NCBI GenBank assembly: GCA_009774235.1
Contig: VSNJ01000147.1
Coordinates: 1 to 9,839, forward strand
From: Lachnospiraceae bacterium
GTDB lineage: Bacteria; Bacillota; Clostridia; Lachnospirales; Lachnospiraceae
Direction of reading: 5' to 3'
DNA: 9,839 nucleotides
Numbering within the stretch: position 1 is the stretch's first letter; each line of letters starts with the position of its first letter. Both the position numbers and the translations under genes were made by a program. Shown piece after piece: positions 1 through 6,036 of the stretch. Under the pieces are notes generated by a model that saw only the letters and a list, made by a program, of their open reading frames with translations, did not search any database and was not told the origin of the DNA.

Positions 1-10
1 ATTTTACACA

Positions 11-430
11 TTACACAATACCCAGTACATCAACACCATATACCAGAAGCATTATATCTTTTATAACGAACTGTACAAGAAGAATTACAATCCCAAAATA
101 TATATAACCATTCCTGAATTTCATATATGGAAACTTTTCTTTTGAAAATAAAGCAAGTGTTCCCTTTGTCATAAAAATTATATAAAGTATGCCACAATAT
201 GGTACAAATGGATGATACCTGAAAGACCTTGCCCAGTGTCCTTGTATAAAAGCAGCAACAGCCCTTGTACCACCACACCCAGGGCAGTAAAGGCCTGTAA
301 CTGACTTAAATGTACAGTCTGGAATTTTAAACGGTGTAAATACAAGCACTGCAATACCAGCTGCAGACACTGCTGCAAACACCAGTCCTGCAAGATACAG
401 TTTATATTCTACCCTTTTATCTGGAAACAT
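11..430 (-). CDS. DUF2752-type small membrane protein
   Basis: This is a 139-residue membrane protein of unknown function. Residues 49-56 read CPGCGGTR, followed by a conserved-looking stretch ending in RYHP (71-74). That Cys-rich CPGCGxTR block is the hallmark of the DUF2752 family as I know it. Three hydrophobic segments are visible at about 11-32, 75-95 and 109-130, with basic residues on the flanks, and there is no signal peptide cleavage site. The ATG start has an AGGAGG site at 435-440 with a 4-nt spacer. The gene begins inside the end of the acylphosphatase gene (22-nt overlap), so it is the last visible gene of the operon and is probably translationally coupled to it. Family assignment is fairly secure; the biochemical role is not known, and the Cys pair could bind a metal. 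Only 10 bases of the window lie beyond its stop. Confidence 0.85.
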   Translation of the reverse strand: MFPDKRVEYKLYLAGLVFAAVSAAGIAVLVFTPFKIPDCTFKSVTGLYCPGCGGTRAVAAFIQGHWARSFRYHPFVPYCGILYIIFMTKGTLALFSKEKFPYMKFRNGYIYFGIVILLVQFVIKDIMLLVYGVDVLGIV

Positions 431-687
431 CTTTCCTCCTTAAGAGCTATATTATCCTGTTCTATATATTCTATTTTAATATATTTCCCATTATCCAGCA
501 TATAAAGGAAATCATCTATCATTCCAGGAGTACCCTGTATCTCACACTCCACAGTGCCATCATAAAGGTTGCGTACCCAGCCAGTTGCACCAAGCCTCTG
601 TGCAATATAATTTGCATGATACCTAAAGCCAACCCCTTGTACACGCCCATGGAATATAAAGTGTTTTCTTATATAATCTTCCCTCAA
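409..687 (-). CDS. acyP: Acylphosphatase
   Basis: A small cytosolic enzyme of 92 residues that hydrolyses carboxyl-phosphate bonds such as acetyl phosphate or 1,3-bisphosphoglycerate. The family signature HGRVQGVGFRYHA is present at about residues 13-25 and holds the phosphate-binding loop and catalytic Arg (GFR). The second signature, GWVRNLYDGTVE, at about 36-47, contains the catalytic Asn. Length matches the usual 90-100 residues. No ATG fits the N-terminus. The best start is the TTG at 687, which shares four bases (TTGA) with the TGA stop of the upstream apbE-like gene, and a GGAG lies just upstream inside apbE. This stop-start overlap indicates translational coupling. The function is well supported; the physiological link to its neighbours is not known. 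Confidence 0.93.
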   Translation of the reverse strand: MREDYIRKHFIFHGRVQGVGFRYHANYIAQRLGATGWVRNLYDGTVECEIQGTPGMIDDFLYMLDNGKYIKIEYIEQDNIALKEERCFQIKG

Positions 688-1847
688 TTTCCAATCTCCA
701 TTTCTTTAAATCCTTTTGAATAATGCAGTTTCTCATCCTCTGTAATAAATACTGCATATACATCTTCCAGTGACTCTACAAATTCCATTCCCTTTTCAAG
801 TCCAAGTGCAAAACATGTTGTTGAAAGTGCATCACCATCTACTGACTCTTTTGAAACCACTGTAACAGCAACAAGCCCATTATTATATGGGTATCCGTCT
901 GCTGGGTTTAAAATATGGTGGTAAATCTTTTCATCCTGTACAAAATATCTTTCATATATGCCAGAAGAAACAATAGACACATCATCTGCTTTTATTGCTG
1001 TAATTACTTCGTTCCTGTCTGCAAATGGCTGCTGTACACCTATATGGAACGGAGTGCCACCAGCTTTGCTGCCTATACATAGTACATTGCCGCCAAGGTT
1101 TATTGTTCCACTTGTGACCCCATGGTTTTCAAGGTATTCCTTAAGCCTGTCCGCAATATACCCTTTAGCTATAGCTCCAAGTTCTATACCCATTCCAGGA
1201 ATTTTTAATACCAGTTTCCCATCTTCCAGTTCCATATTTTTATAGCTTGTAAGCTTTACTGCCTCTTTTAACTGCTGTTCTTCTGGTACTTCTGGGCTTT
1301 CTGCCATAAAATCCCATAGTGAGCTTACAGGTTCTATTGTAATATCAAATGTCCCATCTGATAATTTTGAATAATAAAGCCCCTTTTCCAGTATATTATA
1401 CATTGCTGAAGATATTTGAAATCCAATGCTCCCATCATCCATTAAATGGAATGTGGCATCATTATCTACAAGGCTTTTTATATCTTTTTCTGAAACTTTT
1501 ACATTTTTATTTGTTTTATTTCTTAATACTTCCAGATAAGCTTTTTCAATTTCATTTATATTGTAAAGCTCACTTCCCTTTAATGTCCTGCTAAATAATT
1601 TCTCATATGCTGTACATCTTAAAATACATTCATCCAGCAAATCTTCACTGCCGCCTTCGTACAAAGTTATTGTATATGTTGTATTAAATGCAAACCCTGT
1701 TCTCACAAGTTCCTGGCTTGTACCAGGAGATTTCTGGCCAGTACTGCATCCTGTAATTAAAAATATACAAGCAGTTAATATACATAGAGAAAACTTTGTC
1801 TTTATTAATCTGTATTTAATTCTTTTTATTGTTAATACTATCTGCAA
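684..1847 (-). CDS. apbE: ApbE-like FAD:protein FMN transferase, lipoprotein
   Basis: This 387-residue protein is predicted to transfer FMN from FAD onto a Thr of partner flavoproteins (for example Rnf/Nqr subunits or FMN-binding-domain proteins) outside the membrane. Residues 1-33 form a lipoprotein signal with a basic start, a hydrophobic core and the lipobox ITGC, so Cys34 would be lipidated. ApbE family blocks follow in order: FDITIEPVSSLW (167-178), GAIAKGYIAD (224-233), INLGGNV (249-255), HHILNPADGYP (310-320) and DGDALSTTCFALG (337-349), which carries Mg/FAD-site residues. The region 95-145 is longer and more charged than I recall for typical members. The start is TTG at 1847, preceded by AGGAGG at 1857-1862 with a 9-nt spacer; no ATG is available before the lipobox. 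It overlaps the end of trmD by 32 nt. No obvious flavoprotein substrate is encoded in the window. Confidence 0.92.
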   Translation of the reverse strand: MQIVLTIKRIKYRLIKTKFSLCILTACIFLITGCSTGQKSPGTSQELVRTGFAFNTTYTITLYEGGSEDLLDECILRCTAYEKLFSRTLKGSELYNINEIEKAYLEVLRNKTNKNVKVSEKDIKSLVDNDATFHLMDDGSIGFQISSAMYNILEKGLYYSKLSDGTFDITIEPVSSLWDFMAESPEVPEEQQLKEAVKLTSYKNMELEDGKLVLKIPGMGIELGAIAKGYIADRLKEYLENHGVTSGTINLGGNVLCIGSKAGGTPFHIGVQQPFADRNEVITAIKADDVSIVSSGIYERYFVQDEKIYHHILNPADGYPYNNGLVAVTVVSKESVDGDALSTTCFALGLEKGMEFVESLEDVYAVFITEDEKLHYSKGFKEMEIGN

Positions 1848-2586
1848 GTTTCCTCTCCTCCTGTGTCAGCTCTGCATTTTCAAGTAAATCAGGCCTCATT
1901 AACGCAGTACGTATTACTGACTGCTCCCTGTACCATTCTGCAAGCTTCCTATGGTTTCCAGACAAAAGGACAGGTGGCACACTTCTGTCACGCCAGTGTT
2001 CTGGCCTTGTATACTGTGGATATTCCAGCAGGCTGCCAGAAAATGATTCTGTCTGTGCAGAAATACAGTTATTTAATACACCTGGCACAAGCCTGGATAT
2101 TGCATCCATCATTACAAGGGCAGGAAGTTCACCACCTGTAAGCACATAGTCGCCAATAGAAACATAATCTGTAACAATTTCTTCTATTACACGTTCATCT
2201 ATACCCTCATAATGCCCACATAAAAATATAATATCCTCTTCACCTGCATACTCTTCTGCAAGTTTCTGGCAAAAAGTCCTGCCCTGTGGTGTAAGATATA
2301 CTACCCGCACAGGCAGCTTTCCACCTTCTGCAGTGCCCTGGTTTCTTTCCTGTATCTGGCCACAGATATGTTTATAACACATATACACTGGTTCTGCTTT
2401 CATAACCATGCCAGCACCGCCCCCATATGGGTAATCATCCACACTGCCACTGCGGTTTCCAGCAAAATCCCTGATATTAACAGCATTTACACTAATATGC
2501 CCTGCCTTTATTGCCCTGCCTGTTATGCTTTCACCCATTGCATTATCTATAAGGCCTGGAAATAATGTCATAACATGAAAATTCAT
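1816..2586 (-). CDS. trmD: tRNA (guanine-37-N1)-methyltransferase TrmD
   Basis: This SPOUT-family enzyme uses S-adenosylmethionine to methylate N1 of G37 next to the anticodon, which prevents +1 frameshifts. The 256-residue product carries the expected blocks: MTLFP at the N-terminus, DDYPYGGGAGM (50-60), YLTPQGR (97-103), and the trefoil-knot cofactor site CGHYEGID (123-130) with IGDYVLTGGELP (144-155). EYPQYTRP (188-195) follows. At the position where E. coli TrmD has its catalytic Asp169, my alignment from memory gives Glu180 (QTESF), a conservative change. I choose the ATG at 2586 rather than the upstream in-frame TTG at 2595, because the protein then begins MNFHVMTLFP like other TrmD proteins. 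The ATG follows the rimM stop by 1 nt. An AAAGGA sits about 13 nt upstream of it, which is long and fits coupling to rimM; the spacing alone would favour the TTG. Confidence 0.96.
   Translation of the reverse strand: MNFHVMTLFPGLIDNAMGESITGRAIKAGHISVNAVNIRDFAGNRSGSVDDYPYGGGAGMVMKAEPVYMCYKHICGQIQERNQGTAEGGKLPVRVVYLTPQGRTFCQKLAEEYAGEEDIIFLCGHYEGIDERVIEEIVTDYVSIGDYVLTGGELPALVMMDAISRLVPGVLNNCISAQTESFSGSLLEYPQYTRPEHWRDRSVPPVLLSGNHRKLAEWYREQSVIRTALMRPDLLENAELTQEERKLADSINNKKN
1857..1862 (-). promoter_or_regulatory. Ribosome binding site of the apbE-like gene, inside trmD
   Basis: An AGGAGG on the minus strand lies 9 nt before a TTG. It sits inside trmD coding sequence and supports a non-ATG start for the lipoprotein gene, giving a 32-nt overlap between the two genes. 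Confidence 0.75.
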
Positions 2587-2587
2587 T

Positions 2588-3094
2588 TTAATCAAGCAAT
2601 CCTTTCATTATATGGACTGTAATAATATTTGTCTCTGTATTTACTTCCTTTACACAGTCAGGTATATCTGGCAGCAGTACATCCTTTCCATTATGTGTCA
2701 CTACAAATACCAGGTTAGCACCTGTTTCCATTACATCTTTAAGAATACCAAATTCTTCACCCTCATCAGTTACTACTTTCATACCAAGCATATCTGCAAT
2801 ATAACATTCCCCCTCCTCAAGAGGAATTGCATTTTCCCTTGTTACATACAGTTCACAGCCCTTATATTTCTCTATATCATTTATATTATCAATACCTTTG
2901 AATTTCACAATCACAAGGTTTTTAAAATACCTTACAGATACGACTTCCAAAGTTTTCTGTTCTTTTCCAGTGTCAAGTATAACCTCTTCCAGGTAATCAA
3001 ATCTCTTTGGCTCTCCTGTTGTAGGAAATACCTTTACTTCACCACGTATACCATGTGTATTGGCAATAACGCCAACCCTGAATAAATCTGGCAT
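2588..3094 (-). CDS. rimM: 16S rRNA processing protein RimM
   Basis: RimM is a cytosolic factor that binds S19 and the head of the 30S subunit during maturation. The 168-residue product has the N-terminal RimM barrel with VGVIANTHGIRGEVKV at residues 7-22, and a C-terminal PRC-barrel starting near GECYIADMLGMKV (about 95-107) and ending LLPDIPDCVKEVN...GLL. Two in-frame ATGs exist. The one at 3094 is preferred because it has GGGAGG at 3100-3105 with a 5-nt spacer and gives MPDLFRVGVI, the normal family start. The ATG at 3112 has only a GAGGA almost touching it. The gene follows a terminator-like hairpin and is directly followed by trmD. Confidence 0.95.
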   Translation of the reverse strand: MPDLFRVGVIANTHGIRGEVKVFPTTGEPKRFDYLEEVILDTGKEQKTLEVVSVRYFKNLVIVKFKGIDNINDIEKYKGCELYVTRENAIPLEEGECYIADMLGMKVVTDEGEEFGILKDVMETGANLVFVVTHNGKDVLLPDIPDCVKEVNTETNIITVHIMKGLLD

Positions 3095-3099
3095 ATTTA

Positions 3100-3105
3100 C
3101 CTCCC
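3100..3105 (-). promoter_or_regulatory. Ribosome binding site deciding the rimM start
   Basis: GGGAGG on the minus strand, 5 nt before the ATG at 3094. It favours this start over the in-frame ATG at 3112. Confidence 0.7.
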
Positions 3106-3132
3106 GTTTCATTCCTCAAATATGGCTAAACC

Positions 3133-3162
3133 AAAAAGCGCCTATACCAAATGGCACAGGCG
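3133..3162 (-). terminator. Terminator-like hairpin between khpA and rimM
   Basis: Read on the minus strand, CGCCTGTGCC (3153-3162) pairs with GGTATAGGCG (3139-3148) as a 10-bp stem with two G-U pairs and a 4-nt loop. A C and five U residues (3133-3137) follow. This has the shape of an intrinsic terminator, yet it lies inside a conserved operon 11 nt after the khpA stop, with no evident promoter before rimM. It probably acts as a partial terminator or an RNA-processing site that lowers rimM-trmD expression relative to rpsP. The structure is seen directly; its leakiness is inferred. Confidence 0.7.
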
Positions 3163-3173
3163 TTTAACCAACA

Positions 3174-3404
3174 TTACTGTCCTATTTCAACGGTTACTTT
3201 CTTATCAGTTCTAGAAGCCGCCGCCTTTACCATTGCACGTATTGCCTTGGCAATGCGGCCTTGCTTTCCAATAACCTTACCCATATCATCCTGTGCAACT
3301 TTCAGCTCATAGATGATTTCATTATCTTTTTCAGTCTCTGTTACAGTGACCTCCTCAGGGTGGTCAACAAGTGACTGTGCAAGAACTTCTATTAATTCTT
3401 TCAT
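3174..3404 (-). CDS. khpA: KH-domain RNA-binding protein KhpA (YlqC type)
   Basis: This 76-residue protein is a single KH domain. The RNA-contacting loop GKQG, in the stretch GKVIGKQGRIAKAIR (residues 42-56), is intact and sits between the expected helices. In Gram-positives this family (KhpA/YlqC) partners with KhpB (Jag/EloR) and binds small RNAs and mRNAs, affecting cell division and elongation. Placement between rpsP and rimM is the standard position. The ATG has AGGGAGG at 3414-3420 with a 9-nt spacer. It is followed after 11 nt by a terminator-like hairpin, so it is probably the last gene expressed at full operon level. Confidence 0.94.
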   Translation of the reverse strand: MKELIEVLAQSLVDHPEEVTVTETEKDNEIIYELKVAQDDMGKVIGKQGRIAKAIRAMVKAAASRTDKKVTVEIGQ

Positions 3405-3448
3405 TACCTTGAACCTCCCTTAACTGCATAGATGGATAATTTGAAATA

Positions 3449-3691
3449 TTATTCCATAATGCCAGCATGCTTTAAAAGCTTACCTACTGTTTCAGTTGGC
3501 TTTGCACCATTAGCAAGCCACTTCTTAGCACTTTCCTCATTAAACTTAAATATGCTAGGATCATGGTTTGGATCATAAGTGCCGATTTCCTCTATAAACC
3601 TTCCATCTCTTGGAGACCTTGAATCAGCTACTATTATTCTATAAAAAGGCGCTTTCTTCTTGCCCATTCTTCTTAACCTGATTTTAACCAT
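3449..3691 (-). CDS. rpsP: 30S ribosomal protein bS16
   Basis: Ribosomal protein S16 of 80 residues, a normal length. The N-terminus MVKIRLRRMGKKKAPFYRIIVADSR is split here as MVKIRLRRMG and KKKAPFYRIIVADSR, and both are typical of the family, as is RDGRFIEEIGTYDP. It is a 5'-domain 16S rRNA binder needed for 30S assembly. The ATG follows a very strong AAGGAGGTGA site (core 3702-3707), as expected for a highly expressed protein. It lies 65 nt downstream of ffh and 44 nt upstream of khpA. I see no N-terminal extension or missing segment. Confidence 0.98.
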   Translation of the reverse strand: MVKIRLRRMGKKKAPFYRIIVADSRSPRDGRFIEEIGTYDPNHDPSIFKFNEESAKKWLANGAKPTETVGKLLKHAGIME

Positions 3692-3729
3692 TCCTTATTC
3701 ACCTCCTTAAAATTTATATCTATATCTAA

Positions 3730-3747
3730 ATGTTATTAAAATAACAT
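3730..3747. repeat. Palindrome between ffh and rpsP
   Basis: ATGTTATTAAAATAACAT has 8-bp complementary arms around a 2-bp centre and lies 9 bp after the ffh stop. In RNA it would be a weak AU hairpin. No U-run typical of a terminator follows. It could be a processing site that separates ffh from rpsP expression, or chance in AT-rich DNA. Confidence 0.4.
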
Positions 3748-3756
3748 CCAAATACC

Positions 3757-5109
3757 CTACAGCCCAAAAGGCAGCTTAGGCAGTCCCAGCTTGCCTTTTT
3801 TCTTACCTTTGCCAGACATCATGCCAGACATCTGTTTCATCATTTTTTTAGACTGTTCATACTGTTTCATAAGTTTATTAACTTCTGATATATCAACCCC
3901 TGCACCTTTTGCAATACGCCTTTTTCTTGAAGGGTTTATTATTGCAGGGTTTCCTCTTTCTTCAAATGTCATGGAATATATTATTGCCTCTATTCCTTTA
4001 AACATATCATCATCTATCTCAATATCACTTGGAAGCCCCATTCCTGGCAGCATGCTTAAGATACTCTTTATACCACCCATCTTCTTTAACTGCCCCATCT
4101 GGTCGAGGAAATCATTAAAATCAAACTCTGCCTTCCGGAACTTACGTTCCATCTCTTTTGCTTTGTCCTGGTCAAGCTCTGCCTCTGCCTTTTCAATAAG
4201 AGTAAGCACATCACCCATTCCAAGGATACGTGACGCCATGCGGTCAGGATAAAACTGTTCAAGGTCTGAAAGCTTTTCGCCCATTCCTGCATAAAGTATA
4301 GGACACCCTGTTACAGCCCTTATTGAAAGTGCTGCACCACCTCTTGTATCACCATCAAGTTTTGTAAGTATAACACCATCAATTCCTATCTTTTCATTAA
4401 ATGACTTTGCAACATTAACTGCATCCTGTCCAGTCATTGCATCCACAACAAGAAGTGACTGTGTAATATCAACATTTTCTTTTATCTCTATAAGTTCAGC
4501 CATCATGTCTTCATCAATATGAAGACGTCCTGCTGTATCAAGTATAACAACATTAAGGCTGTTTTTTATTGCATGTTCTATAGCGGCCTTTGCTATATTG
4601 GCAGGTGTATGGTTTGTTCCCATTGAGAACATTTCAACACCTTGTTTGCCAGCATTGACTTTAAGCTGTTCTATAGCTGCTGGACGGTAAATATCACATC
4701 CAACAAGCAGCGGTCTGCGCCCCTTTGATTTAAGCTTTCCTGCAATCTTGGCTGTAGTGGTAGTTTTTCCTGCACCCTGCAGGCCACACATAAGTATAAC
4801 TGAAACTTCACTGGAAGGTTTAAGTTTAATCTCTGTTGTTTCACTACCCATAAGGCTTACCAGTTCTTCATTAACAAGCTTTACTACCATCTGCCCAGGC
4901 GTAAGGCTGTTCATTACATCCTGTCCTACAGCCCTTTCTTGTATGGTTTTTATAAAATCTTTTACTACTTTAAAATTCACATCTGCCTCAAGCAATGCCA
5001 TCTTAACTTCTTTTAAAGCAGCCTTTACATCCTCTTCTGTAAGACGCCCTTTGCTGCGAAGGTTCTTAAAAACATTTTGTAATTTTTCAGTAAGACTATC
5101 GAATGCCAT
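3757..5109 (-). CDS. ffh: Signal recognition particle GTPase Ffh
   Basis: Ffh binds 4.5S/scRNA and signal sequences and delivers ribosomes to FtsY at the membrane. The 450-residue protein is complete. An N-domain helical bundle covers about 1-95 with ALLEADVN at 38-45. The G domain has the P-loop GLQGAGKTT (109-117), DTAGR (191-195) and TKLD (249-252). A Met-rich M domain starts near 300, with the RNA-binding motif NPSRKRRIAKGAG in its C-terminal half and repeated Met residues near the end (KKMMKQMSGMMSGKGKKKGK). The ATG has AGGAGG at 5115-5120 with a 5-nt spacer. It is the first gene of the operon and is driven by a consensus promoter. The ylxM gene that often precedes ffh in Firmicutes is not next to it here. 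Confidence 0.98.
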   Translation of the reverse strand: MAFDSLTEKLQNVFKNLRSKGRLTEEDVKAALKEVKMALLEADVNFKVVKDFIKTIQERAVGQDVMNSLTPGQMVVKLVNEELVSLMGSETTEIKLKPSSEVSVILMCGLQGAGKTTTTAKIAGKLKSKGRRPLLVGCDIYRPAAIEQLKVNAGKQGVEMFSMGTNHTPANIAKAAIEHAIKNSLNVVILDTAGRLHIDEDMMAELIEIKENVDITQSLLVVDAMTGQDAVNVAKSFNEKIGIDGVILTKLDGDTRGGAALSIRAVTGCPILYAGMGEKLSDLEQFYPDRMASRILGMGDVLTLIEKAEAELDQDKAKEMERKFRKAEFDFNDFLDQMGQLKKMGGIKSILSMLPGMGLPSDIEIDDDMFKGIEAIIYSMTFEERGNPAIINPSRKRRIAKGAGVDISEVNKLMKQYEQSKKMMKQMSGMMSGKGKKKGKLGLPKLPFGL

Positions 5110-5147
5110 AGTAACCTCCTAAACTATACATTGTTAAATATAACATA

Positions 5148-5164
5148 CTCTTTGGCACAAAGAG
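5148..5164. repeat. 17-bp palindrome at the ffh transcription start
   Basis: CTCTTTG and CAAAGAG form perfect 7-bp arms around GCA. The predicted ffh start of transcription (about 5159) falls inside it, so a bound protein would block initiation. I do not recognise it as a known regulator site. Confidence 0.5.
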
Positions 5165-5165
5165 A

Positions 5166-5194
5166 AGTATAATATAATAATCTGGTAATGTCAA
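5166..5194 (-). promoter_or_regulatory. Sigma-A-type promoter of the ffh operon
   Basis: On the minus strand TTGACA (5189-5194) and TATACT (5166-5171) are 17 bp apart, a near-consensus housekeeping promoter. Transcription would start near 5159, giving a 5' leader of about 50 nt before the ffh ATG. Confidence 0.82.
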
Positions 5195-5209
5195 GTTTTT
5201 TTCTTGACA
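5189..5209. repeat. Inverted repeat over the ffh -35 element
   Basis: TGTCAAG (5189-5195) and CTTGACA (5203-5209) are perfect inverted arms separated by seven T. One arm contains the -35 TTGACA of the ffh promoter. The other gives a TTGACA facing the opposite way, without a good -10 for it on the plus strand. Confidence 0.5.
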
Positions 5210-5252
5210 ATATCACGTCCATTTCATAAGTTTTCCACCAATACACAAAACA

Positions 5253-5277
5253 ATAAGATAATTTCCAGTTATCTTAT
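5253..5277. repeat. Inverted repeat upstream of the ffh promoter
   Basis: ATAAGATAA (5253-5261) and TTATCTTAT (5269-5277) are perfect 9-bp arms around TTTCCAG. The site lies about 60-80 bp upstream of the ffh -35 and just beside another minus-strand TTGACA (5281-5286). A 17-bp spacer from that box would place a weak AATTAT within the repeat, so an auxiliary promoter or operator is possible. Confidence 0.45.
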
Positions 5278-5381
5278 ATTTGTCAAGCTGGTAGTATAAC
5301 ACAGGTTTCATGTCTTGGAGAAAAAAGGTTCCACATGTCCAGGTATCCATTATTGGCTCTGGCAATTTCTATAAAAACAGA

Positions 5382-5410
5382 TTGATATTGCAACAATTAT
5401 TTCTTATAAT
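5382..5410 (+). promoter_or_regulatory. Sigma-A-type promoter of the Imm1-like gene
   Basis: TTGATA (5382-5387) and TATAAT (5405-5410) are separated by exactly 17 bp. Transcription would start near 5417, about 38 nt before the ATG at 5455. The gene therefore has its own constitutive-looking promoter. Confidence 0.82.
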
Positions 5411-5439
5411 AAAAGTAACAAATCCAAATTTTAGGAAAC

Positions 5440-5445
5440 GGAGTG
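5440..5445 (+). promoter_or_regulatory. Ribosome binding site deciding the start at 5455
   Basis: GGAGTG lies 9 nt before the ATG at 5455. An in-frame GTG at 5443 overlaps this site and has only a short AGGAAA upstream, so the ATG is preferred. Confidence 0.55.
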
Positions 5446-5454
5446 AGAATATTA

Positions 5455-5958
5455 ATGGAACTTAAAATCATCCCCCGGTCATCTGATATTTTACCAGTTA
5501 ATCATAATGTGGCCGCTGTAAATTATATTGAATGTGTTCCATATAACGGGCAATATAGGCAATATGGTAAAGATGAGATTACACCAGATTTAATTTCTAA
5601 AATATTAAATGATGTGCCAAAAGGCATCGAGGCTAGTTTGTGCTTAGATCCTGATGGAGAAGAATATTATGGCTGCCTGGAAGTAGTATCTGATGGGAAG
5701 TGGCTGTCCCTTTGTTATGGTTATGAAGATACAAAAACTTATTTTTCCTACAATCCTATGTTTGCTGATACAGTGGGGCAACTTAAAGAAATGGATTTGG
5801 GTGATGAAAATGTATATACCCCCATTGATTATGATGGCCAATCCCCCATTCCTAAATTCCAAGCTATCACGGATATGGATGCAGGTGTAAAAGCTGTTAG
5901 ATATTTCATTTACACAGGTAAGCTTTATCCTGGAATTGAATGGGCATATTATCTTTAA
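5455..5958 (+). CDS. Putative Imm1-like immunity protein
   Basis: A soluble 167-residue protein with no signal peptide or membrane segment, acidic overall, and rich in Tyr, Gly and Asp. The predicted pattern is beta strands (VAAVNYIECVPY, LEVVSDGKWLSLCYGY) followed by a C-terminal helix and short strand ending GKLYPGIEWAYYL. A closing segment of the form helix, TGxxxPxxxW resembles the end of the Imm1 family of polymorphic-toxin immunity proteins, which is my tentative assignment from memory. It is a single-gene unit with its own promoter, inserted between the ffh operon and a surface protein gene. No toxin, HNH nuclease or secretion-linked gene is visible in the window, so if it is an immunity protein it is an orphan here. 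It could instead be an unrelated lineage-specific protein. An in-frame GTG start at 5443 would add four residues. Confidence 0.7.
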   Translation: MELKIIPRSSDILPVNHNVAAVNYIECVPYNGQYRQYGKDEITPDLISKILNDVPKGIEASLCLDPDGEEYYGCLEVVSDGKWLSLCYGYEDTKTYFSYNPMFADTVGQLKEMDLGDENVYTPIDYDGQSPIPKFQAITDMDAGVKAVRYFIYTGKLYPGIEWAYYL

Positions 5959-5977
5959 CAATCCAGGTTTACTGGAC

Positions 5978-6019
5978 AGCCAGACACCTGCAGCCCTTGC
6001 TTGCTATGGGTATCTGGCT
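5978..6019. terminator. Hairpin between two convergent genes
   Basis: AGCCAGA (5978-5984) pairs with TCTGGCT (6013-6019). After one mismatch, ACC (5986-5988) pairs with GGT (6009-6011). The loop is long, about 20 nt, and neither strand has a clear U-run after the stem. Its position, 20 bp after one stop and 18 bp after the other, fits a weak bidirectional terminator. A smaller hairpin, CCAG-GTTTA-CTGG, lies at 5963-5975. Confidence 0.5.
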
Positions 6020-6036
6020 TAAAACTATCCTGTTTA

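Noticed and set aside
2612..3085. 157-codon open frame opposite rimM, plus other long frames opposite trmD, ffh and the surface gene
   Set aside because: They mirror the codon pattern of the real genes, have no ribosome sites, and encode low-complexity, Cys/Tyr/Phe-rich or Ser/Pro-rich proteins.
5204..5232. Plus-strand promoter from the TTGACA at 5204
   Set aside because: No acceptable -10 at 16-18 bp spacing, and it is 250 bp from the next plus-strand gene, which has its own promoter.
5195..5442. SRP RNA gene (ffs) next to ffh
   Set aside because: No long hairpin with a GGAA-type loop and conserved internal loop could be found.
5443..5454. GTG start for the Imm1-like gene
   Set aside because: It overlaps the better ribosome site, and the ATG at 5455 is correctly spaced from it; not fully excluded.
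5644..5961. 105-codon open frame opposite the Imm1-like gene, which could have been a toxin partner
   Set aside because: No ribosome site or promoter seen, and the composition looks like an antisense shadow of the plus-strand gene.
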